A DNA stretch of 64,000 nt from Mucilaginibacter gotjawali (GCF_002355435.1 NZ_AP017313.1:3968001-4032000), one strand, 5' to 3'. Shown: positions 15,715 through 25,231, counted from the first letter of the stretch. Made by a program: numbers and translations. The notes: generated by a model from the letters alone, not told the origin.

Positions 15715-18700
15715 TCTAACGTTATATCCAAACCTAAACCTCTTAACTCATGAACCAATACGTTGAATGATTCAGGAACTGATGGTGTTGGCAGGTTTTC
15801 GCCTTTAACAATAGCTTCGTATGTTTTGGCGCGGCCGATAACATCATCCGATTTAACGGTTAATATTTCCTGCAGGATGTTGGATGCACCGAATGCTTCC
15901 AGTGCCCAAACTTCCATCTCACCAAAACGCTGACCACCAAATTGTGCTTTACCACCCAATGGCTGTTGTGTAATTAATGAGTATGGCCCTATTGAACGCG
16001 CGTGCATCTTATCGTCAACCATGTGTCCCAGTTTCAGCATGTAGATAATACCTACAGTTGTTTGCTGGTCAAAACGGTCGCCGGTTAAGCCATTGTATAA
16101 ATAGGTACGGCCCGATTCAGGTAAGTTTGCCTTTTTAACCCACTCTTCCACTTCGCCATGGCTTGCACCATCAAAAATAGGAGTAGCGAATTTAATGCCC
16201 AGCTCTTTACCGGCCCAGCCCAATACAGTTTCGTAGATTTGCCCAAGGTTCATACGTGATGGTACACCCAGCGGGTTCAACACGATATCAACCGGTGTTC
16301 CGTCCTCAAGGAAAGGCATATCTTCGTCACGTACAATACGTGCAACAATACCTTTGTTACCGTGGCGGCCCGCCATTTTATCACCCACCTTAAGCTTACG
16401 CTTTTTGGCGATGTAAACTTTAGCCATTTGCACGATACCTGATGGCAACTCGTCACCTACGCTGATCGCAAATTTATCACGACGGTAAGCGCCCAATTCC
16501 TCATTAACCTTGATGTTATAGTTATGCAGAAGGATCTTGATCAAATCGTTCTTGTCGTCATCAGTGGTCCATTTGGTCGGGTTGATGTTTTCAAAGTTCA
16601 GGTCAACCAATATTTTTTGGGTGAATTTAACGCCTTTAGGCACCTGCAGTTCTTTGTAAACATTGTAAACACCCTGTGATGTTTTACCGTTTACGATCTC
16701 GAACAATTTCTCGATCAGGATATTTTTAAGCTCTTTAATTGCTTTTTCGTGCTTGGTATCCAGTTTTTCCAGCTGCGCCTTTTCTTCAGCTTTTGAAGTT
16801 TTTTTGGCACGAGAGAATAATTTGGTATCAATAACCACACCCGCAATTGACGGAGGAGTTTTCAACGAAGCATCCTTCACGTCGCCGGCTTTGTCACCAA
16901 ATATGGCACGCAACAGTTTTTCTTCCGGTGAAGGGTCAGATTCGCCTTTCGGAGTGATCTTACCGATCAGGATGTCGCCTTCCTTAACTTCAGCGCCTAC
17001 ACGGATAATACCGTCTTCGTCCAAATCTTTGGTAGCTTCTTCTGATACGTTAGGGATATCCGGTGTCAATTCCTCCTCACCGCGTTTGGTATCACGTACT
17101 TCCAGTTCAAATTCTTCAACGTGAAGTGAAGTGAAAATATCCTGCGAAACCACGCGCTCAGAAATTACGATCGCATCCTCAAAGTTATAACCCTGCCAAG
17201 GCATGAAAGCCACTTTAAGGTTACGGCCAAGCGCAAGCTCACCATCCTGGGTAGCATATCCTTCGCAAAGCACCTGTCCTTTTTCAACGCGCTGGCCTTT
17301 TTTAACAATCGGCTTTAAGTTGATGGTAGTGCTCTGGTTAGTTTTCTTGAATTTTGTTAAACGGTAGCTTTTTGAATCGCCTTCGAAAGAGATCAAACGG
17401 TCCTGCTCGTTACGGTCATAACGGATGCGGATTTCGTTTGCATCCACATATTCTACCACACCATCGCCTTCGGCGTTGATCAGCGTACGCGAATCTTTCG
17501 CAACACGGCCTTCCAAACCTGTACCAACAATTGGCGCTTCAGGGCGCAATAAAGGCACTGCCTGGCGTTGCATGTTTGATCCCATCAATGCACGGTTAGC
17601 ATCATCATGTTCCAAAAACGGAATTAATGAAGCCGCGATCGAAGTGATCTGGTTTGGCGCGATGTCCATTAAGTCAAGTTTTTCCGGATCAATGATCGGG
17701 AAGTCACCTTCAAAACGGGCTTTTACTTTAGGTAGTGCAAAAACACCATTATCATCATAATGCGCGTTGGCCTGGCCGATAGTTTTTCCGTCTTCATCTT
17801 CTGCCGACAGGTAAATAACATCTTCCTTAACCTGTACTTTACCATCAACCACACGTTTGTACGGGGTTTCAATAAAGCCTAAGTTGTTGATCTTGGCATG
17901 TACGCAAAGTGAAGAGATCAAACCAATGTTCGGTCCTTCCGGAGTTTCGATGGTACACAAACGACCGTAGTGCGTGTAGTGGACGTCACGAACTTCGAAA
18001 CCTGCACGCTCACGTGACAGACCGCCGGGCCCTAAGGCTGACAGACGACGCTTGTGCGTGATCTCTGCCAGTGGGTTGGTTTGGTCCATGAACTGTGAAA
18101 GCTGGTTTGTTCCGAAGAACGAGTTGATCACTGATGATAAAGTACGCGCGTTGATCAGGTCGGTAGGTGTGAACACTTCGTTATCACGGATGTTCATACG
18201 CTCGCGGATGGTACGGGCCATACGGGCCAAACCAACACCAAACTGGGCATATAACTGCTCGCCAACGGTACGTACACGACGGTTTGATAAGTGGTCAATA
18301 TCATCCACCTCAGCTTTTGAGTTGATGAGTTTGATCAGGTATTTCACTATCGCAATGATGTCCTGCTTGGTTAAAACTTTGGTCTCGTCAGAGGTGCTCA
18401 GTTTTAACTTACGGTTGATGCGGTAACGGCCCACATCACCCAGGTCATATCTTTTATCCGAAAAGAACAGGCGGTCGATGATACCACGGGCTGTTTCTTC
18501 ATCAGGTGGTTCAGCGTTACGCAACTGGCGGTAGATATGCTCAACCGCTTCTTTTTCGGAGTTTGAAGTATCTTTCTGTAGTGTGTTATATATGATGGTA
18601 TAATCACCGCTGGTGGTTGAATCTTCCTTGTTAAGGATGATCGTTTTTACACCGGCATCAATGATCATATCAATATGATCGTCTTCCAGCACGGTTTCGC

Positions 18701-19514
18701 GTTCCAGGATGATCTCGTTACGGTCAATAGAAACAACTTCGCCGGTATCTTCGTCCACAAAGTCTTCAACCCATTTCTTTAAAACCCTTGCAGCCAGTTT
18801 ACGGCCGATGAATTTTTTAAGACCTGATTTGCTCACTTTTACTTCGTCGGCAAGTTCAAATAATTCCAGGATGTCTTTATCAGAATCATAACCAATCGCA
18901 CGCAGTAAGGTAGTTACCGGGAATTTCTTTTTACGGTCAATATAAGCATACATTACGTTATTAACGTCTGTAGCAAATTCGATCCATGAACCTTTGAAAG
19001 GAATAACACGGGCCGAATACAGTTTTGTACCGTTGGTGTGGCGGCTCTGGCCAAAGAATACGCCTGGTGAACGGTGCAATTGCGAAACAATTACACGCTC
19101 GGCGCCATTGATCACAAAGGTGCCTTTAGGTGTCATGTAAGGGATAGTTCCCAGGTACACGTCCTGCACAATGGTTTCAAAATCTTCGTGCTCTTCATCA
19201 TTACATGAAAGGCGAAGCTTGGCTTTTAAAGGCACACTGTAAGTTAACCCGCGCTCGATACACTCTTGTATATCATATCGTGGCGGATCAATAAAGTAAT
19301 CAAGAAACTCTAAAACGAAGATGTTTCTTGAATCGGAGATAGGAAAATTTTCGGCAAACACTTTAAACAGCCCTTCTTTATAACGGTTGTCTGAGGTAGT
19401 TTCCAATTGAAAAAATTCCTGGAAAGATTGCAACTGCACATCAAGAAAATCGGGATAATCCAATACTTTTCTGCTGGTTGCAAAATTTACTCTTTGATTA
19501 ATTTTGTTTGCCAA
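15711..19514 (-). CDS. rpoB: RNA polymerase subunit beta
   Basis: A 1267-residue beta subunit. The rifampicin-pocket segment is readable as GTNQLSQFMDQTNPLAEITH and RRLSALGPGGLSRERAG around residues 465-500, with the wild-type D, H, R and S residues. The C-terminal GGQRFGEMEVWALEAFGA clamp-binding region is present. The start codon is TTG at 19514 (TTG GCA AAC), confirmed by the conserved N-terminus ANKINQRVNF. It lies between rplL and rpoC, with word palindromes filling both gaps. Confidence 0.98.
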   Translation of the reverse strand: MANKINQRVNFATSRKVLDYPDFLDVQLQSFQEFFQLETTSDNRYKEGLFKVFAENFPISDSRNIFVLEFLDYFIDPPRYDIQECIERGLTYSVPLKAKLRLSCNDEEHEDFETIVQDVYLGTIPYMTPKGTFVINGAERVIVSQLHRSPGVFFGQSRHTNGTKLYSARVIPFKGSWIEFATDVNNVMYAYIDRKKKFPVTTLLRAIGYDSDKDILELFELADEVKVSKSGLKKFIGRKLAARVLKKWVEDFVDEDTGEVVSIDRNEIILERETVLEDDHIDMIIDAGVKTIILNKEDSTTSGDYTIIYNTLQKDTSNSEKEAVEHIYRQLRNAEPPDEETARGIIDRLFFSDKRYDLGDVGRYRINRKLKLSTSDETKVLTKQDIIAIVKYLIKLINSKAEVDDIDHLSNRRVRTVGEQLYAQFGVGLARMARTIRERMNIRDNEVFTPTDLINARTLSSVINSFFGTNQLSQFMDQTNPLAEITHKRRLSALGPGGLSRERAGFEVRDVHYTHYGRLCTIETPEGPNIGLISSLCVHAKINNLGFIETPYKRVVDGKVQVKEDVIYLSAEDEDGKTIGQANAHYDDNGVFALPKVKARFEGDFPIIDPEKLDLMDIAPNQITSIAASLIPFLEHDDANRALMGSNMQRQAVPLLRPEAPIVGTGLEGRVAKDSRTLINAEGDGVVEYVDANEIRIRYDRNEQDRLISFEGDSKSYRLTKFKKTNQSTTINLKPIVKKGQRVEKGQVLCEGYATQDGELALGRNLKVAFMPWQGYNFEDAIVISERVVSQDIFTSLHVEEFELEVRDTKRGEEELTPDIPNVSEEATKDLDEDGIIRVGAEVKEGDILIGKITPKGESDPSPEEKLLRAIFGDKAGDVKDASLKTPPSIAGVVIDTKLFSRAKKTSKAEEKAQLEKLDTKHEKAIKELKNILIEKLFEIVNGKTSQGVYNVYKELQVPKGVKFTQKILVDLNFENINPTKWTTDDDKNDLIKILLHNYNIKVNEELGAYRRDKFAISVGDELPSGIVQMAKVYIAKKRKLKVGDKMAGRHGNKGIVARIVRDEDMPFLEDGTPVDIVLNPLGVPSRMNLGQIYETVLGWAGKELGIKFATPIFDGASHGEVEEWVKKANLPESGRTYLYNGLTGDRFDQQTTVGIIYMLKLGHMVDDKMHARSIGPYSLITQQPLGGKAQFGGQRFGEMEVWALEAFGASNILQEILTVKSDDVIGRAKTYEAIVKGENLPTPSVPESFNVLVHELRGLGLDITLE

Positions 19515-19557
19515 GGGATTAAATTTTTAGTTTAATAATAAACTTGATAGATGTTTT

Positions 19558-19680
19558 TGGGTAGATGTGAGATTTGAGATATGAGATTTGAGATATTTAA
19601 CTGGTGAATTGAATTGTCAGCATTTTTATTTAAAAAAACGCTAAAAATCTCACATCTCATATCTCACATCTAAAAATCTC
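19558..19680. repeat. word palindrome between rplL and rpoB
   Basis: Left arm GTAGATGTGAGATTTGAGAT then ATGAGATTTGAGAT; right arm AATCTCACATCTCATATCTC then ACATC. The arms iterate AGATNTGAG and its complement. It sits just upstream of the rpoB start within the operon. Confidence 0.75.
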
Positions 19681-19697
19681 CTCATTATAAACAGCAA

Positions 19698-19726
19698 TAG
19701 ACCCCGACCAAAAAGGTCGGAGTCTG
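19698..19726 (-). terminator. rplL-rpoB intergenic hairpin (possible attenuator)
   Basis: GACTCCGACC, five T, GGTCGGGGTC on the minus strand: a strong stem with a T-rich loop but no U tract after it, 25 bases downstream of rplL. In many bacteria a partial terminator or processing site lies here and sets the ratio of L7/L12 to polymerase; such a role is likely but not shown. Confidence 0.6.
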
Positions 19727-19749
19727 ATGCTATATTCGGATTGGTTAAA

Positions 19750-20136
19750 TTATTTAACCTCAACTACTGCTCCGGCTTCTTCTAATTGTTTCTTTAAAGA
19801 TTCAGCTTCTTCTTTAGTTACACCAGTTTTAACTTCTTTAGGTGCACCGTCAACTAAGTCTTTAGCTTCTTTCAAGCCAAGGCCGGTTAGGTCTTTTACT
19901 AATTTTACAACTGCTAATTTAGCGCCGCCTGCTTCTTTCAGGATTACGTCAAATGCAGTTTGAACTGCAGCTTCAGCAGGAGCGTCATCGCCACCGCCAG
20001 CAGCAGGTGCAGCAACAGCAACAGCTGCAGCAGCTGGCTCAATGCCATACTCATCTTTTAAGATCTGAGCTAATTCGTTTACTTCTTTTACTGTTAAGTT
20101 TACCAACTGTTCAGCAAACGCTTTTAAATCCGCCAT
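19750..20136 (-). CDS. rplL: 50S ribosomal protein bL12 (L7/L12)
   Basis: A 128-residue stalk protein. The N-terminal dimerisation helices (LKAFAEQLVNLTVKEVNELA) are followed by an alanine-rich hinge near residues 35-55. The C-terminal domain contains GGAKLAVVKLVKDLTGLGLK and the conserved EAKDLVDGAPK involved in factor binding. It binds L10 in multiple copies and recruits translation GTPases. It lies 61 bases after rplJ in the same operon. No Shine-Dalgarno sequence; an AT-rich leader precedes the ATG. Confidence 0.97.
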   Translation of the reverse strand: MADLKAFAEQLVNLTVKEVNELAQILKDEYGIEPAAAAVAVAAPAAGGGDDAPAEAAVQTAFDVILKEAGGAKLAVVKLVKDLTGLGLKEAKDLVDGAPKEVKTGVTKEEAESLKKQLEEAGAVVEVK

Positions 20137-20197
20137 TTTATTTTAAATTTTACTTTTAATGCTTTTTGTTTTTTAATATCGAACTTTAAGGTGTTCG

Positions 20198-20716
20198 TTA
20201 ACCTCTTTCCTGTAATGTTTTTACAACGCCTGCCAGTATATTTCCGCCTGATTGCAGTGCCGAAATAACATTCTTTGCTGGTGATTGCAATAATCCGATG
20301 ATCTCGCCAACCAATTGTTCCTTTGATTTTAAGTTGATCAAAGTGTCCAGCTGGTTATCGCCTACAAAAATCGATGCATCAATGTATGCAGCTTTTAAAA
20401 TAGGTTTCTCGCCTTTTTTCCTTAACTTTTTGATCAGTTTTGCCGGGGCAGTACTTGATTTTGAGAAAAGGATGGATGATGAACCCTTAAGCACATCATA
20501 CATTGGGCTAAAATCGCCGCCGATAGTTTCCATCGCCTTTTTGATCAGGCTATTTTTTGCTACCTGCATCGTAATGTCACTTTCGAAACATTGACGACGG
20601 ATGTGGTTTACTTTTGCAACCGTAAGATTTGCAGTATCAGTAATATAAAAATTACCGTACTCTTTCATCTGTTCAGCAAGGGAGGCTACTAATTCGTGTT
20701 TTTCTTCTTTGTTCAT
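20198..20716 (-). CDS. rplJ: 50S ribosomal protein uL10
   Basis: A 172-residue stalk-base protein that binds 23S rRNA through its N-terminal domain and carries L7/L12 dimers on its C-terminal helix. Recognisable features are NFYITDTANLTVAKVNHIRR near the start and PILKAAYIDASIF in the middle. It begins 3 bases after the rplA stop, so translation is probably coupled. In other bacteria L10-L12 represses its own operon by binding the leader; I see no clear leader structure here because the gap is so short. Confidence 0.97.
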   Translation of the reverse strand: MNKEEKHELVASLAEQMKEYGNFYITDTANLTVAKVNHIRRQCFESDITMQVAKNSLIKKAMETIGGDFSPMYDVLKGSSSILFSKSSTAPAKLIKKLRKKGEKPILKAAYIDASIFVGDNQLDTLINLKSKEQLVGEIIGLLQSPAKNVISALQSGGNILAGVVKTLQERG

Positions 20717-20719
20717 GAT

Positions 20720-21418
20720 TTAGATCCCCGCTACTGTTTTAGTTTCAATTGCAATTCCAGGCGACATGGTTGAAGAGATATGGATACTCTTAAAATATGT
20801 TCCTTTTGCTGCTGATGGTTTTAATTTTGAAATGGTTTGCAATACTTCCAAAGCATTTTCATAAATTTTATCAGCAGGGAAAGATACTTTTCCAATTGAG
20901 GCATGGATGATACCGGTTTTGTCAACCTTGAAGTCGATTTTACCACCTTTTACCTCAGTTACAGCTTTGCCAACGTCGGCAGTTACTGTTCCTGATTTAG
21001 GGTTTGGCATAAGGTTACGAGGACCGAGAATACGACCCAAACGACCTACCTTAGCCATTACACTTGGCATAGTAATAATAATATCAACATCAGTCCATCC
21101 GCCTTCAATTTTGGCAATATAATCATCCAAACCTACAAAATCCGCGCCTGCATCTTTCGCTTCTTGTTCCTTATCAGGAGTACAAAGCACCAATACACGC
21201 ACAGTTTTTCCGGTTCCATGAGGTAAGGTAGCAATACCACGCACCATTTGATTGGCTTTGCGCGGATCAACACCTAAACGAACATCGATATCAACAGATG
21301 AATCAAACTTGGTATTAGTAATATCTTTTACCAAATTTGTAGCATCCTGTAAAGAATACGCTTTGTTAGCCTCAATTTTGGAGAGTGCCACTTTTTGATT
21401 TTTTGTTAATCTAGCCAC
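20720..21418 (-). CDS. rplA: 50S ribosomal protein uL1
   Basis: A 232-residue L1 protein forming the mobile L1 stalk near the ribosomal E site. Conserved stretches: DIDVRLGVDPRKANQMVRG, LPHGTGKTVRVLVLC, and MPNPKSGTV near residue 130. The length is normal. It lies downstream of rplK across a 155-base gap filled by a word palindrome, and immediately upstream of rplJ. L1 often represses rplKA translation by binding a site that mimics its rRNA site. Confidence 0.97.
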   Translation of the reverse strand: MARLTKNQKVALSKIEANKAYSLQDATNLVKDITNTKFDSSVDIDVRLGVDPRKANQMVRGIATLPHGTGKTVRVLVLCTPDKEQEAKDAGADFVGLDDYIAKIEGGWTDVDIIITMPSVMAKVGRLGRILGPRNLMPNPKSGTVTADVGKAVTEVKGGKIDFKVDKTGIIHASIGKVSFPADKIYENALEVLQTISKLKPSAAKGTYFKSIHISSTMSPGIAIETKTVAGI

Positions 21419-21443
21419 TGTCTTAAACTGATTTAATTTTTGT

Positions 21444-21570
21444 ATTTCGAATTTCGGATGTTCGGTTTCGGATATATTATCCTTGCCTGTTCCTCATTCA
21501 AAACGTTAATAATCGGCTCCCGTTTTCTCAATTTAAATTCGAAATTGAAAATCTGAAATCCGAAATTGAT
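21444..21570. repeat. imperfect word palindrome between rplK and rplA
   Basis: Left part TATTTCGAATTTCGGATG, right part AAATCCGAAATTGATT with TTCGAAATTGAAAATC between. The arms repeat TTTCGGAT or ATCCGAAA words. The same word family recurs at 41255-41285 and 50520-50605. Confidence 0.6.
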
Positions 21571-21572
21571 TG

Positions 21573-22013
21573 TTAGTTCCAGGGTGCCGTACCTGATACG
21601 GTTATACCCATACTGCGGGCAGTTCCTGCCACCATTTTCATGGCTGATTCTACTGTAAATGCATTCAAATCAGTCATTTTATCTTTCGCTATAGTTTCAA
21701 CCTGGCTCCAATTTACATTGGCTACCTTTTTACGGTTGGGCTCAGCTGAACCACTCTTTAAACCTGTGGCTTCCAGTAACTGGATAGCAACGGGTGGAGT
21801 TTTGATGATAAAATCGAATGACTTGTCGACATAAACAGTAATAACTACCGGTAACACTTTGCCAGGTTTGTCCTGGGTACGTGCGTTGAATTGCTTGCAA
21901 AATTCCATGATATTCACCCCTTTTGCACCCAATGCAGGGCCAATTGGAGGTGATGGATTTGCAGCGCCGCCCTTTACCTGCAGTTTCACCATCGCACCGA
22001 CTTCTTTTGCCAT
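21573..22013 (-). CDS. rplK: 50S ribosomal protein uL11
   Basis: A 146-residue L11 protein of the GTPase-associated centre. The proline-rich N-terminal domain reads NPSPPIGPALGAKGVNIMEF, and the RNA-binding C-terminal domain contains MTDLNAFTVESAMKMVAGTARS. It is preceded across a palindrome-bearing gap by nusG, the conserved secE-nusG-rplK order. Confidence 0.98.
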   Translation of the reverse strand: MAKEVGAMVKLQVKGGAANPSPPIGPALGAKGVNIMEFCKQFNARTQDKPGKVLPVVITVYVDKSFDFIIKTPPVAIQLLEATGLKSGSAEPNRKKVANVNWSQVETIAKDKMTDLNAFTVESAMKMVAGTARSMGITVSGTAPWN

Positions 22014-22077
22014 TTTTACTTATTTAATTTATTTACCTAATGTTAGTAGTGGAAGCTATGTAACATTTATCTTTATT

Positions 22078-22198
22078 AGATTTGAGATGTTAGATAGGAG
22101 ATTTGAGACTCCTATCTATTTTCAAATCTTAAATATTTTGCGTTTGATATACCTGATTGTTCGATGTCTCACATCTCAAATCTCATATCTCAAATCTA
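22078..22198. repeat. word palindrome between nusG and rplK
   Basis: Left arm TAGATTTGAGATGTTAGATA then GGAGATTTGAGA; right arm TCTCACATCTCAAATCTCAT then ATCTCAAATC. The word is close to, but not the same as, the one at 19558-19680. Confidence 0.75.
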
Positions 22199-22738
22199 TT
22201 CTTTCTCTACCTGCATGTAATTCAATTCAAGCGGCGTACGGCGCCCGAAGATCTTTACCATTACTTTTAACTTTTTCTTTTCCTCGTTCACTTCTTCAAT
22301 CACACCGCTGAAACCGTTGAAAGGGCCGTCCATTACTTTTACGCCCTCGCCTATATAATAAGGCACATTCATGGTTTCGCCCTGGGCAGTCATTTCGTCA
22401 ACCTTACCTAAAATACGGTTAACTTCGGCCTGGCGCAACGGGATAGCGTTTCCGGCTTTGTCGCCTAAAAACCCTATAACACTATTTATATTTTTGATGA
22501 TGTGCTCAATCTCCGCGTCAAGCGCTGCTTCGATCAAAACATACCCCGGGAAAAAATTGCGTTCTTTGGCAATCTTCTTTCCATCACGCATCTGGTAATA
22601 TTTTTCTGTAGGTATCAATACCTGCGGAACCAAATGTGTAATGCCTAAACGGTTTATTTCGGCATCAATATATTGCTTAACCTTTTTCTCCTTGCCGCTT
22701 ATCGCACGCACTACATACCATTTTACCTGATCACTCAT
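22196..22738 (-). CDS. nusG: transcription termination/antitermination factor NusG
   Basis: A 180-residue NusG. The N-terminal NGN domain starts with KWYVVRAISGKEKKVKQYI, which in other bacteria contacts the polymerase clamp. The C-terminal KOW domain reads VKVMDGPFNGFSGVIEEVN and contacts S10 or Rho. NusG adjusts elongation and couples transcription to translation. It follows secE by 17 bases. Confidence 0.97.
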   Translation of the reverse strand: MSDQVKWYVVRAISGKEKKVKQYIDAEINRLGITHLVPQVLIPTEKYYQMRDGKKIAKERNFFPGYVLIEAALDAEIEHIIKNINSVIGFLGDKAGNAIPLRQAEVNRILGKVDEMTAQGETMNVPYYIGEGVKVMDGPFNGFSGVIEEVNEEKKKLKVMVKIFGRRTPLELNYMQVEKE

Positions 22739-22755
22739 ATTATTACGCTATACTA

Positions 22756-22950
22756 TTAGGTTAGTGATTTATAAAACAGGTCGAGTACATAATGTATACT
22801 TTGGTCCATTACCAATATGATCATTGCAATAATAAGTGCAGCAACCAAAACTAAAACGGCGCTGTTTTGCAATTCTCTCCAGGTTGGCCAGGTAACTTTT
22901 TCTGTTAACTCAATGTAAGACTCTTTAATATACTCAGATACTTTAGCCAT
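22756..22950 (-). CDS. secE: protein translocase subunit SecE
   Basis: A 64-residue single-span SecE of the short type. The conserved amphipathic helix ELTEKVTWPTWRELQNSAVL is followed by the membrane helix VLVLVAALIIAMIILVM. SecE clamps the two halves of SecY in the inner-membrane translocon. The ATG at 22950 is chosen because the longer frame would run into the tRNA-Trp gene. Confidence 0.95.
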   Translation of the reverse strand: MAKVSEYIKESYIELTEKVTWPTWRELQNSAVLVLVAALIIAMIILVMDQSIHYVLDLFYKSLT

Positions 22951-22965
22951 TTCTTTTCTGTTATG

Positions 22966-23036
22966 CACGGGAACAAGGATTCGAACCCTGATCAAAGGTT
23001 TTGGAGACCTCTATTCTACCATTGAACTATTCCCGT
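22966..23036 (-). tRNA. tRNA-Trp (CCA)
   Basis: Minus-strand cloverleaf: acceptor ACGGGAA paired with TTCCCGT, anticodon loop around TCTCCAAAA giving CCA, and T-arm GGTTCGAATCC. It lies between tuf and secE, a conserved position in Bacteroidota, and is probably cut from the same transcript. CCA is not encoded in full. Confidence 0.95.
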
Positions 23037-23179
23037 TTATCCTTAGCCCTAAATCCCTAAAGGGACTTTAATCGGTGCTTTTCTAATATCAACAAAGTAC
23101 TTAGCCGTTTCTGGCTAAGTACTTTGCCTAATTAACCTTACCCTTTACTCCTCCGCTAGCTGGCGGAGGCAGGGGGGCC

Positions 23180-24367
23180 TTATTTCAATATTTCAGTTAC
23201 CTGGCCGGCACCTACTGTTCTGCCACCTTCACGGATAGCGAAACGTAAGCCTTTTTCCATTGCGATAGCGTTGATCAGCTTTACAGTGATGGTAACGTTA
23301 TCACCTGGCATAACCATTTCTACACCTTCAGCTAAGGTAATTTCACCTGTAACGTCTGTTGTACGGAAATAGAATTGCGGACGGTATTTGTTGAAGAAAG
23401 GCGTGTGACGGCCACCTTCAGCTTTTGATAATACGTAAACTTCTGCTTTGAAATCAGTGTGCGGAGTTACTGAACCTGGTTTGCAAATAACCATACCACG
23501 ACGGATATCTGTTTTTTCAATACCACGTAACAATAAACCTACGTTATCACCTGCTTCACCCCTGTCAAGGATCTTGCGGAACATTTCCACACCTGTAACA
23601 GTTGATTTTAAGTTTTCAGCACCCATACCCAGGATATCAACCTGCTCACCAGAGTTGATGATACCACGCTCGATACGGCCGGTAGCAACAGTACCACGAC
23701 CAGTGATCGAGAATACGTCTTCAACAGGCATAAGGAAAGGAAGTTCAGTTAAACGTGGCGGGATAGGGATGTAAGTATCTACCGCGTTCATCAGTTCCAT
23801 AATTTTTTCAACCCAGCTAGGCTCGCCGTTAAGACCACCTAATGCTGAACCCTGGATAACAGGGATATCGTCACCTGGATAATCATAGAATGATAATAAT
23901 TCACGGATCTCCATTTCAACAAGTTCTAATAATTCCGGATCATCAACCATGTCAACCTTGTTCATAAATACAACAAGTGCAGGTACACCTACCTGGCGTG
24001 CTAACAGGATGTGTTCGCGGGTTTGTGGCATCGGACCATCAGTAGCAGCAACTACTATGATAGCACCGTCCATTTGCGCAGCACCTGTAACCATGTTTTT
24101 CACATAGTCGGCGTGTCCCGGGCAATCAACGTGCGCATAGTGACGATTTGCAGTTGAGTACTCAACGTGTGCTGTATTGATAGTAATACCACGCTCTTTT
24201 TCTTCAGGAGCTGAGTCGATTGAATCGAATGAACGGGCTTCTGATAAACCTTTGTCAGCCAATACTTTTGTAATAGCTGCGGTCAGGGTTGTTTTCCCGT
24301 GGTCAACGTGACCGATTGTACCGATATTTAAATGCGGCTTACTGCGGTCAAACTTTTCTTTTGCCAT
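23180..24367 (-). CDS. tuf: elongation factor Tu
   Basis: A 395-residue EF-Tu. The GTPase motifs are GHVDHGKT (G1), DCPGHADYV (G3), NKVDMVDD (G4) and SALGGL (G5); the tRNA- and EF-Ts-binding domains II and III follow, ending GAGQVTEILK. It delivers aminoacyl-tRNA to the ribosome. It lies directly after four tRNA genes and before tRNA-Trp and secE, the same order as the tufB region of other bacteria. No Shine-Dalgarno sequence precedes the ATG. Confidence 0.98.
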   Translation of the reverse strand: MAKEKFDRSKPHLNIGTIGHVDHGKTTLTAAITKVLADKGLSEARSFDSIDSAPEEKERGITINTAHVEYSTANRHYAHVDCPGHADYVKNMVTGAAQMDGAIIVVAATDGPMPQTREHILLARQVGVPALVVFMNKVDMVDDPELLELVEMEIRELLSFYDYPGDDIPVIQGSALGGLNGEPSWVEKIMELMNAVDTYIPIPPRLTELPFLMPVEDVFSITGRGTVATGRIERGIINSGEQVDILGMGAENLKSTVTGVEMFRKILDRGEAGDNVGLLLRGIEKTDIRRGMVICKPGSVTPHTDFKAEVYVLSKAEGGRHTPFFNKYRPQFYFRTTDVTGEITLAEGVEMVMPGDNVTITVKLINAIAMEKGLRFAIREGGRTVGAGQVTEILK

Positions 24368-24441
24368 GATCTATTTTTATTATTTGTAGGTTAATTTAAA
24401 CTTAAAATTGTATTCTTTTTAATGCTGTTATAATAACATTG

Positions 24442-24514
<73 letters not shown>

Positions 24515-24607
24515 ATTTTTGCTCATTGGTCCTTTGGTTAATTTGTTCTTTGGTTTAGTTCGCCGATACTAATGAACCATTGAACTCATGAACTAATAAA
24601 CCACCAA

Positions 24608-24682
24608 GAGCGGAAGACGAGGTTCGAACTCGCGACCTATAGCTTGGAAGGCTATCGCTCTACCAACTGAGCTACTTCCGCT
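24608..24682 (-). tRNA. tRNA-Gly (TCC)
   Basis: Acceptor AGCGGAAG with CTTCCGCT; anticodon stem ATAGC/GCTAT with loop CTTCCAA, anticodon TCC; T-arm GAGTTCGAACCTC. Confidence 0.93.
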
Positions 24683-24691
24683 TTTTAATTA

Positions 24692-24758
24692 GTGAATTAG
24701 TGAGTTGTTGAATTAGTGAATTAAAAAACTCACTAATTCACTCCTTCACTAATTCAAC
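24692..24758. repeat. word palindrome between tRNA-Gly and tRNA-Tyr
   Basis: Left arm TTAGTGAATTAGTGAGTTG, right arm CTCACTAATTCACTCCTTCA then CTAATTCAACC. It uses the same TTAGTGAA word as the rpoB-rpoC gap. Related but weaker word repeats fill the neighbouring tRNA spacers: GGTTAATTTGTTCTTTGGTT near 24535 and GATTTACGATTTACG near 24865. Confidence 0.7.
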
Positions 24759-24763
24759 CTTTG

Positions 24764-24844
24764 TGGGGGGAGAAGGATTCGAACCTTCGTAGCCGAAGCA
24801 GCAGATTTACAGTCTGCCCCATTTGACCGCTCTGGTATCCCCCC
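24764..24844 (-). tRNA. tRNA-Tyr (GTA)
   Basis: A long-variable-arm tRNA of about 81 bases: acceptor GGGGGGA, anticodon loop CTGTAAA with anticodon GTA, variable arm GCTGCTTCGGC, T-arm AGGTTCGAATCCT. Confidence 0.94.
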
Positions 24845-24912
24845 ATTTGTTGATTTAAGATTTTTGATTTACGATTTACGAATGTTTTGCAATCGTAATT
24901 CTTAAATTAACA

Positions 24913-24987
24913 GAGCCTCCTATCGGGATCGAACCAATGACCTACTGATTACAAGTCAGTCGCTCTACCAGCTGAGCTAAGGAGGCT
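24913..24987 (-). tRNA. tRNA-Thr (TGT)
   Basis: Acceptor AGCCTCC with GGAGGCT; anticodon stem ACTGA/TCAGT with loop CTTGTAA, anticodon TGT; T-arm TGGTTCGATCCCG. It is the first tRNA of the tuf transcript. Confidence 0.93.
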
Positions 24988-25131
24988 TAATTTATTACCC
25001 TTTTTACTTCCGTTGATCATATCAATGATCTTTCGCGAAGTGCCGGCTAATTAATCAGGCTGTATTTTATTTTAAAGAACCACCCGTTTAATAAAGAGGA
25101 AGACCGTTGTATACCTCTCCGAAAGGGATTG

Positions 25132-25161
25132 CAAATTTACACATTTTTAGTGCTGAACAAA
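25132..25161 (-). promoter_or_regulatory. promoter of the tRNA-tuf operon
   Basis: A perfect Bacteroidota-type promoter on the minus strand: TTTG (25158-25161), an 18-base spacer, then TAAATTTG (25132-25139). It lies about 145 bases upstream of the first tRNA and just downstream of the hpf terminator, so it starts a new transcription unit. Confidence 0.75.
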
Positions 25162-25171
25162 ATTTAATTTT

Positions 25172-25207
25172 AAAAAAAAATCGGCGGGCTAAAAACCCGC
25201 CGATTTT
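25172..25207 (-). terminator. terminator after hpf
   Basis: Stem AATCGGCGGG/CCCGCCGATT with a T-rich loop, followed on the minus strand by eight or nine T. It is a strong intrinsic terminator ending the rpsU-xerC-hpf unit. Confidence 0.85.
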
Positions 25208-25231
25208 GCTAAAATTTCGCTGTTTAATTAC

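Noticed and set aside
11279..22950. Many open frames on the plus strand opposite rpoB, rpoC and ribosomal protein genes
   Set aside because: They mirror the codon structure of highly conserved genes on the other strand and carry no recognisable domains or start signals.
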